Below are positions 34,090 through 44,000 of a stretch of DNA of 64,000 bases, one piece after another. A program made the translations under genes and the position numbers. This stretch comes from Streptomyces globisporus (GTDB lineage: Bacteria; Actinomycetota; Actinomycetes; Streptomycetales; Streptomycetaceae): contig BMTG01000021.1 of the NCBI GenBank assembly GCA_014649555.1, forward strand, positions 1-64,000, written 5' to 3'. How positions within the stretch are numbered: position 1 is the first letter of the stretch; every line of letters begins with the position of its first letter. The notes beneath the pieces are model-generated. The model did no database searches, was not told the origin of the DNA, and worked only from the letters and a program-made list of their open reading frames with translations.

Positions 34090-35919
34090 GTGATGCGGAA
34101 CGAGCTGAAGACGACTGATCTCATACAGGTGGAGCAACATCTGCGCGAGATCTCCGACGGAAACGTCGTCCGCGTCACCGAGGAAGGTCCGACTTTCGGG
34201 CATCCGTACCGAGTCCGCACCGTGCGCCGGACCACCTTCGTGGCCGCACTGCCTGCACGCGCCAGGAGGACTCTGTGCGTCATCGCCGTGGGCTGGGCAG
34301 CATCCTTCATCTGGTTCTGGCTCTGGTGGCTGCAACCTGAGCACCGCGCGGGCTGGGCCGGACTTGTCGTCAACAGCCTGTTGCTGCTCTACCTCACCGG
34401 CATCCCGGCCTACTTCTTCGTCACCGCTCTGCGGCTCCGCCGGGTCAATCCGGCCCTGCCGGTGCCTCCGCTGCCGGTCGCCTTCGCCGTGACCCGGGCG
34501 CCGTCCGAGCCGTGGCCGACCGTCCGTCACACCCTCGAAGCCATGCTGCTCCAGGACTACCCGCACGACTACGACGTCTGGCTCTGCGACGAGGACCCCT
34601 CCCAGGAGATCGAACAGTGGTGCCGACAGCACCATGTCCAGCTGTCATGCCGACGCGGTGTGGGCCCGTACCACCGGGCGACATGGCCTCGGCGCACTCG
34701 CTGCAAGGAAGGCAATCTCAGCTACTTCTACGACCACTGGGGCTATGCGCAGTACGCCGTCGTCGCCCAGCTCGATTGCGACCACGTGCCCGCTCCCACG
34801 TATCTCGCCGAGATGGTCCGGCCCTTCGGCGATCCCGCGATCGGCTATGTCGCCGCTCCCAGCGTCTGCGACGCCACGGACGGAGTTTCGTGGGCGGCGC
34901 GCGGGCGGCTGCACCGCGAGGCGATCTGGCACGGTGCGGTTCAACTGGGGCACAGTGACGGACTCGCCCCGATGTGTATCGGCTCCCATTACGCGGTGCG
35001 CACACGGGCCCTACGGGACGTCGGAGGTCTGGGGCCCGAGCTCGCCGAGGACTTCTCCACCACTTTCCTCCTGAACTCCTCGGGCTGGAACGGTGCCTTC
35101 GCCATCGACGCGGAGGCGCACGGGGACGGGCCGCTGACCTTCGCCGACATGGTGACGCAGGAGTACCAATGGTCCCGGAGCCTGACCACCATGCTGCTGG
35201 GCCTGCTGCCGCACCATCTCGGACGACTGCCCCTGCTCCTGAGGCTGCGCTTCGGCTATGCCCTGGCCTACTACCCCCTTCTCGGCCTGATGATCGTCTC
35301 CGGGCTGCTCCTCCCGCCGATAGCGGTGATCACGGGACTGCCGTGGATGAACGTCAACTACTTCGACTTCCTTCTGCACTTCTGGGTCATGCCCGTGTGG
35401 CTGCTCCTGACCCTGTCGCTGCTGCGCCACAGGCAGCTGATGCGTCCGCGCAACGCGCCTCTCATCAGCTGGGAGACATGGCTGTTCGCGCTCGCCCGCT
35501 GGCCGTTCGTCATCTGGGGGCTGCTCGGCGCGGTACGCCAGAAGGTCCGACCACGTCCGGTGACGTTCAAGGTCACCCCCAAGAACACGGGTGGGCCCCG
35601 CCCTCTTCCTGCTGTCCTGACGATGCCGTTCGCCGCCATTGCCGTACCCCTGGCCTCCGTGGCCCTCTACGGCGAACTGAACAGCCCGGCGGCCGGCTAC
35701 GTCTTCCTCTGCATCATCGCCGCGACGGCCTACGCGACAGTCGCTCTCGCCGTTCCCGTCCTGCACGTCCGGGAGGTGGCCAAGGCGTCGGACATGCGCT
35801 TCACAGACGCCATGGGGACCGCTCGGCTCCCCCTCGCACTCGGTGTGGTGTGCGCGGTACCCGTCCTGGTGTCGATCGTCCTCTATCCGGCCTACGCGGC
35901 CGCCGTCCTGGGCTGGTGA
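34090..35919 (+). CDS. Processive family 2 glycosyltransferase (cellulose-synthase-like)
   Basis: A 609-residue membrane synthase. Two hydrophobic segments precede a GT2 domain, and further segments follow. Catalytic positions can be read: Asp167 in LCDEDPSQE, D229-C-D231 in QLDCDHVP, and the general base Asp321 in LAEDFSTTF. The acceptor-binding Q(Q/R)xRW is replaced by Q357-EYQW361-SR. No PilZ domain is present, so c-di-GMP, if it acts, does so elsewhere. It should polymerise a UDP-sugar and extrude the chain. The start GTG 34090 follows AGGAG. It heads an operon with UDP-sugar genes. Confidence 0.85.
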   Translation: MMRNELKTTDLIQVEQHLREISDGNVVRVTEEGPTFGHPYRVRTVRRTTFVAALPARARRTLCVIAVGWAASFIWFWLWWLQPEHRAGWAGLVVNSLLLLYLTGIPAYFFVTALRLRRVNPALPVPPLPVAFAVTRAPSEPWPTVRHTLEAMLLQDYPHDYDVWLCDEDPSQEIEQWCRQHHVQLSCRRGVGPYHRATWPRRTRCKEGNLSYFYDHWGYAQYAVVAQLDCDHVPAPTYLAEMVRPFGDPAIGYVAAPSVCDATDGVSWAARGRLHREAIWHGAVQLGHSDGLAPMCIGSHYAVRTRALRDVGGLGPELAEDFSTTFLLNSSGWNGAFAIDAEAHGDGPLTFADMVTQEYQWSRSLTTMLLGLLPHHLGRLPLLLRLRFGYALAYYPLLGLMIVSGLLLPPIAVITGLPWMNVNYFDFLLHFWVMPVWLLLTLSLLRHRQLMRPRNAPLISWETWLFALARWPFVIWGLLGAVRQKVRPRPVTFKVTPKNTGGPRPLPAVLTMPFAAIAVPLASVALYGELNSPAAGYVFLCIIAATAYATVALAVPVLHVREVAKASDMRFTDAMGTARLPLALGVVCAVPVLVSIVLYPAYAAAVLGW

Positions 35920-35963
35920 GCGCGATGACCTCCGCAACGGTTTCTCAGCAAGGAAGCGTGCCC

Positions 35964-37019
35964 ATGAACGCACCTTCCACGATCCTGGTCACCGGTGGAG
36001 CCGGCTTCATCGGCTCCCACGCCTGCGCCGAACTCCTCGACCACGGCTACGAACTGATCGTGGTCGACAACTACTCCAACAGCACCCCTCAAGTCTTCGC
36101 CCGCGTGGAGAGGATCGCCGGCCGATTCGTCGGCACCGTGTACGAGCTGGACATCCGTGATCGGCACGCCCTTTCGGCAGTCTTCGACCGCCACTCTGTG
36201 GACGCTGTCGTACACTTCGCCGCTCTGAAGGCCGTCGGCGAGTCGACGCGGATGCCGGTCGAGTACTACGACACCAATGTCGGCGGGACGACCACCCTCC
36301 TGCGGGCGATGCACGAGCACGGGGTACGCCATCTGGTGTTCTCCTCGTCGTGTTCGCTCTACGGCGACGGCGACGGCGGGCCGCTCAGCGAGGGTGCGCC
36401 CGTCCGGCCCACCAACCCGTACGCGGCTTCCAAGGCGGCGTGCGAAAAGGTCCTCGCCGATGTCTGCCGGCGGGTTCCCGGCTTCACCGTGCTGTCACTG
36501 CGGTACTTCAACCCCGTCGGCGCGCACCCCAGCGGGCTGCTCGGGGAAGAGCCCCGCGGGACGCCGGACAACCTGATGCCCTATCTGGCACAGGTCGCCA
36601 TCGGGAAGCTCGATCGCCTGCACGTGTTCGGCGACGACTGGGCGACCCCCGACGGGACAGCCGTCCGCGACTACCTGCACGTCATGGACACCGTCGAAGC
36701 CCATCGCATCGCGCTGGAACACCTCGGAGACAGTCCGGGAATGCACGAGTACAACCTCGGTGTCGGCAAGGGAAGCTCGGTGCTGGAGGTCGCCGCCGCC
36801 TTCGGCGAAGCGTGCGGCAGGCCCATCCCCTACGACATCGCGCCCCGCCGCCCCGGCGACGTGCGCGAACTCGTCGCCGACGCCACCGCCGTAGCACGCG
36901 ACTGGGGCTGGCGGCCCACGCGGAACCTCGCCGACATGTGCCGGGACGCGTGGCGGTTCCAGCGACTCAACCCCTCGGGCCATGCCGGTTCTGCCCGGCA
37001 GGCCGACCGAAAGAAGTGA
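35964..37019 (+). CDS. galE: UDP-glucose 4-epimerase
   Basis: A 351-residue extended SDR. The NAD motif is ILVTGGAGFIGSHACAELLD; the catalytic region has VFSSSCSLYG and the Tyr-X3-Lys motif in NPYAASKAACEKV; RDYLHVMDTVEAHRIALEHL is a GalE landmark. It interconverts UDP-glucose and UDP-galactose (or the N-acetyl forms), feeding the synthase upstream. ATG 35964 was chosen for its AAGGAAG site; an in-frame ATG 13 codons earlier lacks one. It lies 44 bases after the synthase gene and 4 before ugd. Confidence 0.9.
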   Translation: MNAPSTILVTGGAGFIGSHACAELLDHGYELIVVDNYSNSTPQVFARVERIAGRFVGTVYELDIRDRHALSAVFDRHSVDAVVHFAALKAVGESTRMPVEYYDTNVGGTTTLLRAMHEHGVRHLVFSSSCSLYGDGDGGPLSEGAPVRPTNPYAASKAACEKVLADVCRRVPGFTVLSLRYFNPVGAHPSGLLGEEPRGTPDNLMPYLAQVAIGKLDRLHVFGDDWATPDGTAVRDYLHVMDTVEAHRIALEHLGDSPGMHEYNLGVGKGSSVLEVAAAFGEACGRPIPYDIAPRRPGDVRELVADATAVARDWGWRPTRNLADMCRDAWRFQRLNPSGHAGSARQADRKK

Positions 37020-37023
37020 CGTC

Positions 37024-38343
37024 ATGCGGATGACAGTCATCGGTACCGGATACGTCGGAACAGTGCACGCTGCGTGCATGGCCGCGATGGGCCACGAGGT
37101 CCTCGGTATCGACGTCGACGCCGATCGAATCGCCTCCCTGGCCGCAGGCCGCGCACCCATCCGAGAGGCGGGTCTGGACGAACTCCTGGCCCGTACGGTC
37201 AAGTCCGGACGGTTGCGTTTCTCCACCTCCCTCGCCGAGGGCGCCGCCTTCGCGCGAACGCACTTCGTGTGCGTCGGCACCCCGCAGCGCCCCGACGGCG
37301 AAGCCGCGGATCTACGGTGCGTCGACGCCGTCACGGACGAGCTGGCACGGCATCTGCGGCCCGGCAGCCTGGTCGTGGGTAAGTCCACCGTGCCGGTCGG
37401 CACCGCGGCCCGGCTCGGCCGGCGGATCGCAGCCGTCGTCCCGGACGCCGAGGTCGCCTGGAACCCGGAGTTCCTGCGTGAAGGCTCGGCCGTTCAGGAC
37501 TCCATGCGGCCCGAGCGCATCGTGGTGGGTGTGACCTCGGCACACGCCGAGTCCGTCCTGCGGACGCTGTACACCCCCCTGCTGCGTGCGGGCGCCGTCT
37601 TCTTCAGTACCGACACGGCCACGGCGGAGCTCGTCAAGGTTGCCGCCAACTCCTTCCTGGCCACGAAGATCTCCTTCATCAACGCCATGGCGGAGGTGTG
37701 CGACGCTGCCGGGGCGGATGTCACGGTCCTTGCGGCAGCCGTAGGCGCCGACTCGCGGATCGGCGAGCTTTTCCTCGAACCCGGGCTGGGCTTCGGCGGG
37801 AGCTGCTTCCCCAAGGACATCAGGGCTTTCGCGGCCCGCGCCGAGGAGATCGGCGCAGGCGAGGCGGTGGCGTTCCTGCACGAGGTCGACCGGATCAACA
37901 CCCGCCAGCGGGAGCGTACGGTCAGCCGGGCAAGGCGCCTGGTCGGCGGGTCCTTCGCCGACCGCCGGGTCGCGGTCCTGGGCGCCTCCTTCAAACCCGG
38001 CAGCGACGACGTGCGGGACTCGCCGTCCCTCGCTGTCGCTGCGTCCGTGGCACGGGAGGGGGCCACCGTGCGGGTGCACGACCCGCAAGCCCTCGACAAC
38101 GCGCGCGCCGCGCTCCCCGATCCGACGTACACCCTCGACATCCCCAAGGCCTGCGAGCAGGCGGATCTGGTGCTGCACCTCACGCCGTGGCCCGAGTACC
38201 AGCAGATCGACCCCCGCGCACTCGTCCCCGTCGTGCGACACCCCGTACTGCTGGACGCCAGGAACAGTCTGGACGCCCGACCCTGGCGTGCGGCCGGCTG
38301 GTCCCTGCACGCGCTGGGCGACCCCACGGGAGGCACATCATGA
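37024..38343 (+). CDS. ugd: UDP-glucose 6-dehydrogenase
   Basis: A 439-residue NAD-dependent dehydrogenase. The dinucleotide motif is MRMTVIGTGYVGTVHAACMA; the signature GKSTVPVGTA and EFLREGSAVQD follow, and the catalytic cysteine is in GLGFGGSCFPKDIRAF. It oxidises UDP-glucose twice to UDP-glucuronate in the cytoplasm. Its stop overlaps the ATG of the decarboxylase gene (ATGA), which uses its product directly, so flux to UDP-xylose appears built in. Confidence 0.95.
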   Translation: MRMTVIGTGYVGTVHAACMAAMGHEVLGIDVDADRIASLAAGRAPIREAGLDELLARTVKSGRLRFSTSLAEGAAFARTHFVCVGTPQRPDGEAADLRCVDAVTDELARHLRPGSLVVGKSTVPVGTAARLGRRIAAVVPDAEVAWNPEFLREGSAVQDSMRPERIVVGVTSAHAESVLRTLYTPLLRAGAVFFSTDTATAELVKVAANSFLATKISFINAMAEVCDAAGADVTVLAAAVGADSRIGELFLEPGLGFGGSCFPKDIRAFAARAEEIGAGEAVAFLHEVDRINTRQRERTVSRARRLVGGSFADRRVAVLGASFKPGSDDVRDSPSLAVAASVAREGATVRVHDPQALDNARAALPDPTYTLDIPKACEQADLVLHLTPWPEYQQIDPRALVPVVRHPVLLDARNSLDARPWRAAGWSLHALGDPTGGTS

Positions 38344-39350
38344 AAGTCCTGGTCACCGGCGGGAGCGGATTCGTGGGGTCCCACCTGTGCGAGGCGCTGC
38401 TCCTCCGGGGTGACTCCGTGTGGTGCCTGGACAATTTCTGCACAGGCGAACCGGAGAACACAGCCCATCTCAGCGCGGACCCCCGTTTCCGGCTGCTGCG
38501 GGCCGACGTGACGTCGGCACTCGACATTCCCGGCCCCGTGGACGTCGTAGCTCATCTGGCCAGTCCTGCGTCCCCGCCGGACTACCACCGGCTGCCGCTG
38601 GAAACCCTGTCGGCGGGAGGGCGGGGCACGGAGAACGCGTTGCGCCTGGCCCAGCGCCGAGGCGCGCGCTTCGTACTGGCCTCCACCAGCGAGGTCTACG
38701 GCGACCCCGAGACCCACCCCCAGCCGGAGAGCTACTGGGGCAACGTCAATCCGGTCGGCCCGCGCAGCGTCTACGACGAGGCCAAGCGGTACGCGGAGGC
38801 GATGGCGATGGCGTACCGCCGCAGTCTCGGCGTGGATGTGGGCATCGTCAGGATCTTCAACACCTATGGGCCACGGATGCGCCCCTACGACGGCCGCGTG
38901 GTGTCCACGTTCGTGCGGGAGGCTCTCGCCGGCTCTCCTCTGACCGTCTACGGGGACGGCAGCCAGACCCGCAGCTTCTGTTACGTCGATGACCTGGTGC
39001 GCGGCATCACAGCGATGATCGACCACCCCGGGCTCAGCGGTCCCGTCAACCTGGGCAACCCGGCGGAGCGTACTGTCCGGGAGCTCGCAGACCTTGTGCT
39101 GGCGATCACCGGATCCCGCTCCGGAATCGAGTACCGCCCGCTCCCCGTCGACGACCCCACCCGGCGGCGTCCAGTCATCACGCGCGCCCGTGAGCAGCTC
39201 GGCTGGGAGCCGCTCGTCCCGGTCGACGACGGACTGCGGCGCACCGCTGACTGGTTCATCGCCCACTCTTCCTCTCCATGGCGCGGCCCCGGGACGCAAC
39301 AGCCCTCCGCAGGGCCGCGCCCCCTCCATCCTCAGACGGCGGAGGCCTGA
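38340..39350 (+). CDS. uxs: UDP-glucuronate decarboxylase (UDP-xylose synthase)
   Basis: A 336-residue extended SDR beginning MKVLVTGGSGFVGSHLCEAL. The UXS-type signatures HLASPASPPDYHRLPLETL, STSEVYGDPETHPQPESYWG, the Tyr-X3-Lys of YDEAKRYAEA, and GDGSQTRSFCYVDDLVRGI are all present. It converts UDP-glucuronate to UDP-xylose by oxidation, decarboxylation and reduction with bound NAD. It is coupled to ugd by ATGA overlap and is four bases from the next gene. A bacterial polymer containing xylose or glucuronate is implied. Confidence 0.88.
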   Translation: MKVLVTGGSGFVGSHLCEALLLRGDSVWCLDNFCTGEPENTAHLSADPRFRLLRADVTSALDIPGPVDVVAHLASPASPPDYHRLPLETLSAGGRGTENALRLAQRRGARFVLASTSEVYGDPETHPQPESYWGNVNPVGPRSVYDEAKRYAEAMAMAYRRSLGVDVGIVRIFNTYGPRMRPYDGRVVSTFVREALAGSPLTVYGDGSQTRSFCYVDDLVRGITAMIDHPGLSGPVNLGNPAERTVRELADLVLAITGSRSGIEYRPLPVDDPTRRRPVITRAREQLGWEPLVPVDDGLRRTADWFIAHSSSPWRGPGTQQPSAGPRPLHPQTAEA

Positions 39351-39354
39351 TCCC

Positions 39355-40995
39355 ATGCGCGGCTCGACCACGACCGCTGTCGCCGCCGCGGCCCTCCTTC
39401 TCGCCGCGAGCGGGTGCGGCGCCACGCCGCACTACGAACCTCCGTCCGCCACGTACTACGTCGCTCCCGGCGGCGACGACCAGAGCTCCGGCACCTCTCC
39501 CGGCGAGGCCTGGCGCACCCTCGCCAGGGCGGAACGTACGGGGCTGGCACCGGGTGACAAGCTGTTGCTGGAGGGCGGTGCCCGGTTCTCAGGCACGATC
39601 ACCGTGGGCGAGGAAGAGGCCGGTGCCGCGGACCGGCCGGTGACCGTCGGCTCGTACGGCGGGGGGCGGGCGACGGTCGCGGCGACGAACAGCCCCGGAA
39701 TCTCCGTGTACAACACGGCCGGGGTGGAGATCCGCGACGTCAAGGTGACCGGAGCGGGACGTTCCTACACGCAGGAGGGGGGCATCAACATCTACAGCGA
39801 TCGCGAGGACGGTGCGAAGCTGGACCGGGTGACGGTCGCCGATGTCGAGGTCTCCGGTTTTCGGGCGGGTATCGCGGTGGGCGGCACCGAGTCCGGCTCC
39901 GGTTTCCGCGATGTGACGGTGCGACAGGCCGAGGTGCACGGCAACAAGGATGTCGGGCTGCTGACCTACGGTCCCCGGTTCGACGCCGACAAGCCCGCCT
40001 ACGCGCACCGCGACATCCGCATCGAGGGGGTGGAGGCGCACCACAACACGGGCGATCCCGAGCTGACGGAGACGCACTCGGGCAACGGCATCATCCTGGG
40101 CGGCGTACAGGAGGCGACGGTCCGTTCCTCCCGTGCGCACGACAACGGAACGCGCTCGTCGGCCGAAGCCCCGGCAGGACCGGTGGGCATCTGGGCCTAC
40201 GACGCGGCAGATGTCGTGCTGGAGGAGAACACGTCCTACCGCAACCACACCGGCTCGGCGGTGGACGGAGCGGGCTTCGGCCTCGATGCGAACGTCTCCG
40301 GCTCGACGATCCAGAACAACCTGGCGTTCCAGAACGACGGGCCCGGCTACTACGTCTACACGAACAAGAAGAACGGCGCTCACAGAGAGAACACCATCCG
40401 CTACAACGTCGCCACCGAGAACGGGCGCAAACTGCCCGTCAACGGCGCCCTGGCCATCCACGGCCAAGACATCCGGAACCTCAACGTCTACCAGAACACG
40501 CTGGTGATGTCTGATTCCCCCAACGGTCCAGGGCCGGCCGTGCGCCTGAGGGGCGGGCAGTCCGGCGTCACTCTGCGCAACAACATCCTCGTCACCGAGC
40601 GCGCTCCCCTCGTCACCGCCGAGGCTGACCTGCGGCCCCGCGACGTGGTGATGCAGGGGAACGACTACTTCGAGCCGACGGGCTCGTGGCGCATCGACTG
40701 GGACGAGCGCACATTCCCCGATCTGGACGCGTGGCGGACCGCAACAGGGCAGGAACGAGCCGATGGCCGGTCCACCGGGCTGGCTGTCGACCCGTGCTTC
40801 GCCGGCGGCGCTCTGCCGGACATCCGCTCCGCGGCGGATGCACGCCTGATCGTGCCCGACTGCGCCGCACTCGCGGGCAAGGGCCTCGACCTGCGGCGCC
40901 TCTTCGGCACCGAGGCGGGCACCGTCGACTACTTCGGCAGAACGGTCGGCACACCGCCTCCCATCGGCGCTGCGGTCCCCCCGGCTTCGGAATAG
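39355..40995 (+). CDS. Secreted right-handed parallel beta-helix lipoprotein
   Basis: A 546-residue protein. The signal peptide ends in a lipobox (LLLAASGCGA), so it should be attached to the outer face of the membrane. The rest is Asn/Gly-rich with many short strands (ISVYNTAGVEIRDVKVTGAG, GFGLDANVSGSTIQNNLAFQ, NVYQNTLVMSD), the pattern of right-handed parallel beta-helix polysaccharide lyases, hydrolases and epimerases. No catalytic site could be assigned. As last gene of the sugar operon it probably trims or modifies the exported polymer. Confidence 0.8.
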   Translation: MRGSTTTAVAAAALLLAASGCGATPHYEPPSATYYVAPGGDDQSSGTSPGEAWRTLARAERTGLAPGDKLLLEGGARFSGTITVGEEEAGAADRPVTVGSYGGGRATVAATNSPGISVYNTAGVEIRDVKVTGAGRSYTQEGGINIYSDREDGAKLDRVTVADVEVSGFRAGIAVGGTESGSGFRDVTVRQAEVHGNKDVGLLTYGPRFDADKPAYAHRDIRIEGVEAHHNTGDPELTETHSGNGIILGGVQEATVRSSRAHDNGTRSSAEAPAGPVGIWAYDAADVVLEENTSYRNHTGSAVDGAGFGLDANVSGSTIQNNLAFQNDGPGYYVYTNKKNGAHRENTIRYNVATENGRKLPVNGALAIHGQDIRNLNVYQNTLVMSDSPNGPGPAVRLRGGQSGVTLRNNILVTERAPLVTAEADLRPRDVVMQGNDYFEPTGSWRIDWDERTFPDLDAWRTATGQERADGRSTGLAVDPCFAGGALPDIRSAADARLIVPDCAALAGKGLDLRRLFGTEAGTVDYFGRTVGTPPPIGAAVPPASE

Positions 40996-41068
40996 GAGGC
41001 CGGGCTCAGCTCCTCTCCTGACGAGATGCAGAGCACGTACCGCGTGCCTACGCTCGGAAGGGAGGCGG

Positions 41069-44000
41069 ATGCCTGTGGCCCGGAATCGAGCACTGATGGT
41101 CGGCTTCGCCCTCATCGTGGCCGCCCTCACCTCGGGCTATCTGATGTGGCCTGCTGCCCACGCCCCCCTGTGGGCGATGATCGGTGTCGCCGGCGTGGTG
41201 GCGATCCTGGTCGGCGTGCGGGTCAACCGGCCCGACTGCCGCTGGCCGTGGTGGGTACTCGCCGCCGCGCTCCTTCTCTTCGCCACGGGCGACACGTTCT
41301 ACAACGTGACGGAGGCGTACTTCTCCGCGTCGAACCCGTTCCCGTCCCCCGCTGACGCCTTCTACCTCATGACCTACCCTCTCTTCACCGTGGGACTGCT
41401 CGGTCTGGTGCACAACCGCATGGCGGGCCGTGACGTGCCGGGGATGCTGGACGCGCTGATCATCACGGCCGGACTGGCCCTTCCGGTCTGGGTCTTCCTG
41501 GTGCAACCACTCACACAGGCCGACGGGCTGACTTGGGAGCAGCGTGCGATCAGCATCGCTTATCCACTCGGTGACGTCCTCGTCCTGGCCCTGCTGGTGC
41601 GACTGCTCACCCTCGGCTCCGCACCGAGCCGGAACCGGTCCCTGCACCTTCTGGTTCTCGGCACGCTGACGCTCCTCTGCTTCGACATCGCGTACGGGAT
41701 TCTGCAACTCAGCGGCACCTGGCAGGCGGGCACCGTGCTCGACAGCGGATGGGTCTTCTTCTACACCGCCTGGGGCATGGCGGCACTGCATCCCTCCATG
41801 GCCGAACTGACAACGCGGGAGCACCGTCAGGAGTCGCTGGTCCCGCCGACCGGCCGGTTGTTCCTCCTGTCCGGCACCGTCCTGATCGCTCCCGGCATCC
41901 TGCTCTACGAGGGGCTTCGTGGCAGAGCCGAGGATGCCTCCGTGATCGCCGCCTTCTCCGGGATTCTGATCCTGCTGGTCATCCTGCGGCTGACGGGCAT
42001 GATCGTGGCCCATCGCAAGGCCGTGGCCAGAGAGGTCGCCCTGCGGAACGCGGCAGCCTCACTGCTGGCGGCGGTGAGCGCACAGGAGATAACCCGGTGC
42101 TGTGACCGCACCGTGGACGCACTGTTCGGTTCCCGGCCCGTCGAGCACGCGAGCATGCTCTTGTCAGCCGACGATGCCCAGGACACGCAAGCCGACACGA
42201 GACCCGGTACGCCCCCCGTCGGCCGCTTGCGGGACACACGGACGGGCCAGGTTCCCCCGGGGCAGCCGACCGAACTGTTCACCCGTCGATCCCGCTTGAT
42301 GCCGATCTCACGGCTGGGCCCAGGCATCACCGCCGCGCTGGGACGCCTGAGCACCGTTCTTGTCTGTCCGACCGTCGGATCCGACCGGCCCGACCGTCCC
42401 GACAGCGCAGACGTGCCGGGAATACTTCTGACCGCAGGGCCCGTGAAGCGGCTCGGCGAAATGCGCAGTTCCCTGGAGATCCTTGCCTCACACGCAGGAC
42501 TCGCACTGGGACGAGTCGCCCTGCGCAAGGAGATCATCCGGCAGGAGAGTGAGGCGTACTTCCGCACGTTGGTGCGCAATGCCTCGGACGTGATTCTCAT
42601 CGTCGCGTCCGACAACACCGTCCGTTACGCGAGCCCATCGGCCCGGTCCGTTTTCGGAGAGGTCAAGCTGCTCGGTACCACACTGCACGAGCTGATGCAC
42701 GAGTGCGACCGGGCCCGGGCGGCCCGGCTTCTGGCCATGGTGCGGAACGGGAAACAGGGAGAGGCCCAGGACCACTGGCACATCCCCAACGGCAACGGCA
42801 CCCTCGAAGTAGAGGTGAGCTGCCGCGACCTGCGACAGGATCACACCGTGCAAGGGCTCGTCGTCACCCTCCGGGACGTGACGGAGCAGCGTCAGCTGGA
42901 ACACGAACTCACCCAGCGGGCATTCCACGATCCGCTGACCGGCCTGCCCAACCGCATGCTGCTGCTGGAGCGGATCGAGCGAGCGCTGCTGCGCGGCCGC
43001 CGTGAATCGACCCTGACGTGCGTGCTGTTCATCGACCTCGATGACTTCAAGATCGTAAATGACAACATGGGCCACTCCTCCGGGGACCAGCTACTCAACG
43101 CGGTGGGTGTCCGGCTCACCGAAACCGTTCGACGCACCGACACGGCCGCGCGCCTGGGCGGCGACGAGTTCGCCGTACTCATGGAGGGCGCGAAGGAGCC
43201 CATCGACGCCGAACTACTGGCCGCTCAGATCGTCCAGAGCCTCAACCGCCCGTTCCGGCTACCGGACGGCTCAGTTGGTATATCGGCGAGTGTGGGCGTG
43301 GCGACGGCGATGGACAGTGCGGACAGCGAGGAACTACTGAGCCACTCCGACTTGGCGCTCCGTGCTGCCAAGGCGGGGGGTAAGCGCCAGTGGCGGCGCT
43401 TCCAAACCCGGCTACGGGTCCGCATGATCGAACAGCACGACCTGCGGGCGAGCCTCGATTCGGCGATCGTCCAGAAGGATTTCGCGTTGCGCTACCAGCC
43501 TGTCGTGGACCTCAGGGGTGGTCACATCGTCGGTTTCGAGGCGCTCGCTCGCTGGCCACACGCCCGGCGAGGGCTGGTTCCGCCGCAGCAGTTCATCGCA
43601 CTCGCCGAGGAGACCGGCCACATCATGCCTCTCGGCACCTGGGTACTGGGCAAGGCAACCGGCGACATCGCGGCCCTGCAGCAGGCCGCCGGAAGGGACC
43701 CTCCCTATGTGAGCGTCAATGTGTCGGCCCGTCAGTTTCGCGACCCGGACTTTCTGGACGAGGTCTGCGGAGTGCTCACCACACCCGGACTCTCCCCGGG
43801 GTCGCTCCAGCTCGAGCTCACCGAAACCGTCATGCTGCGCTGGGACGGCCAGGTCGAGTCGGTCATGCAGTCCCTCAAGGACCTGGGCGTACGCATCGCC
43901 CTCGACGACTTCGGCACCGGCTTCTCCTCGCTCCGCTATCTCAGGGAACTGCCCATCGACGTGCTGAAGATCGACAAGTCGTTCATCGACGAGATCACGA

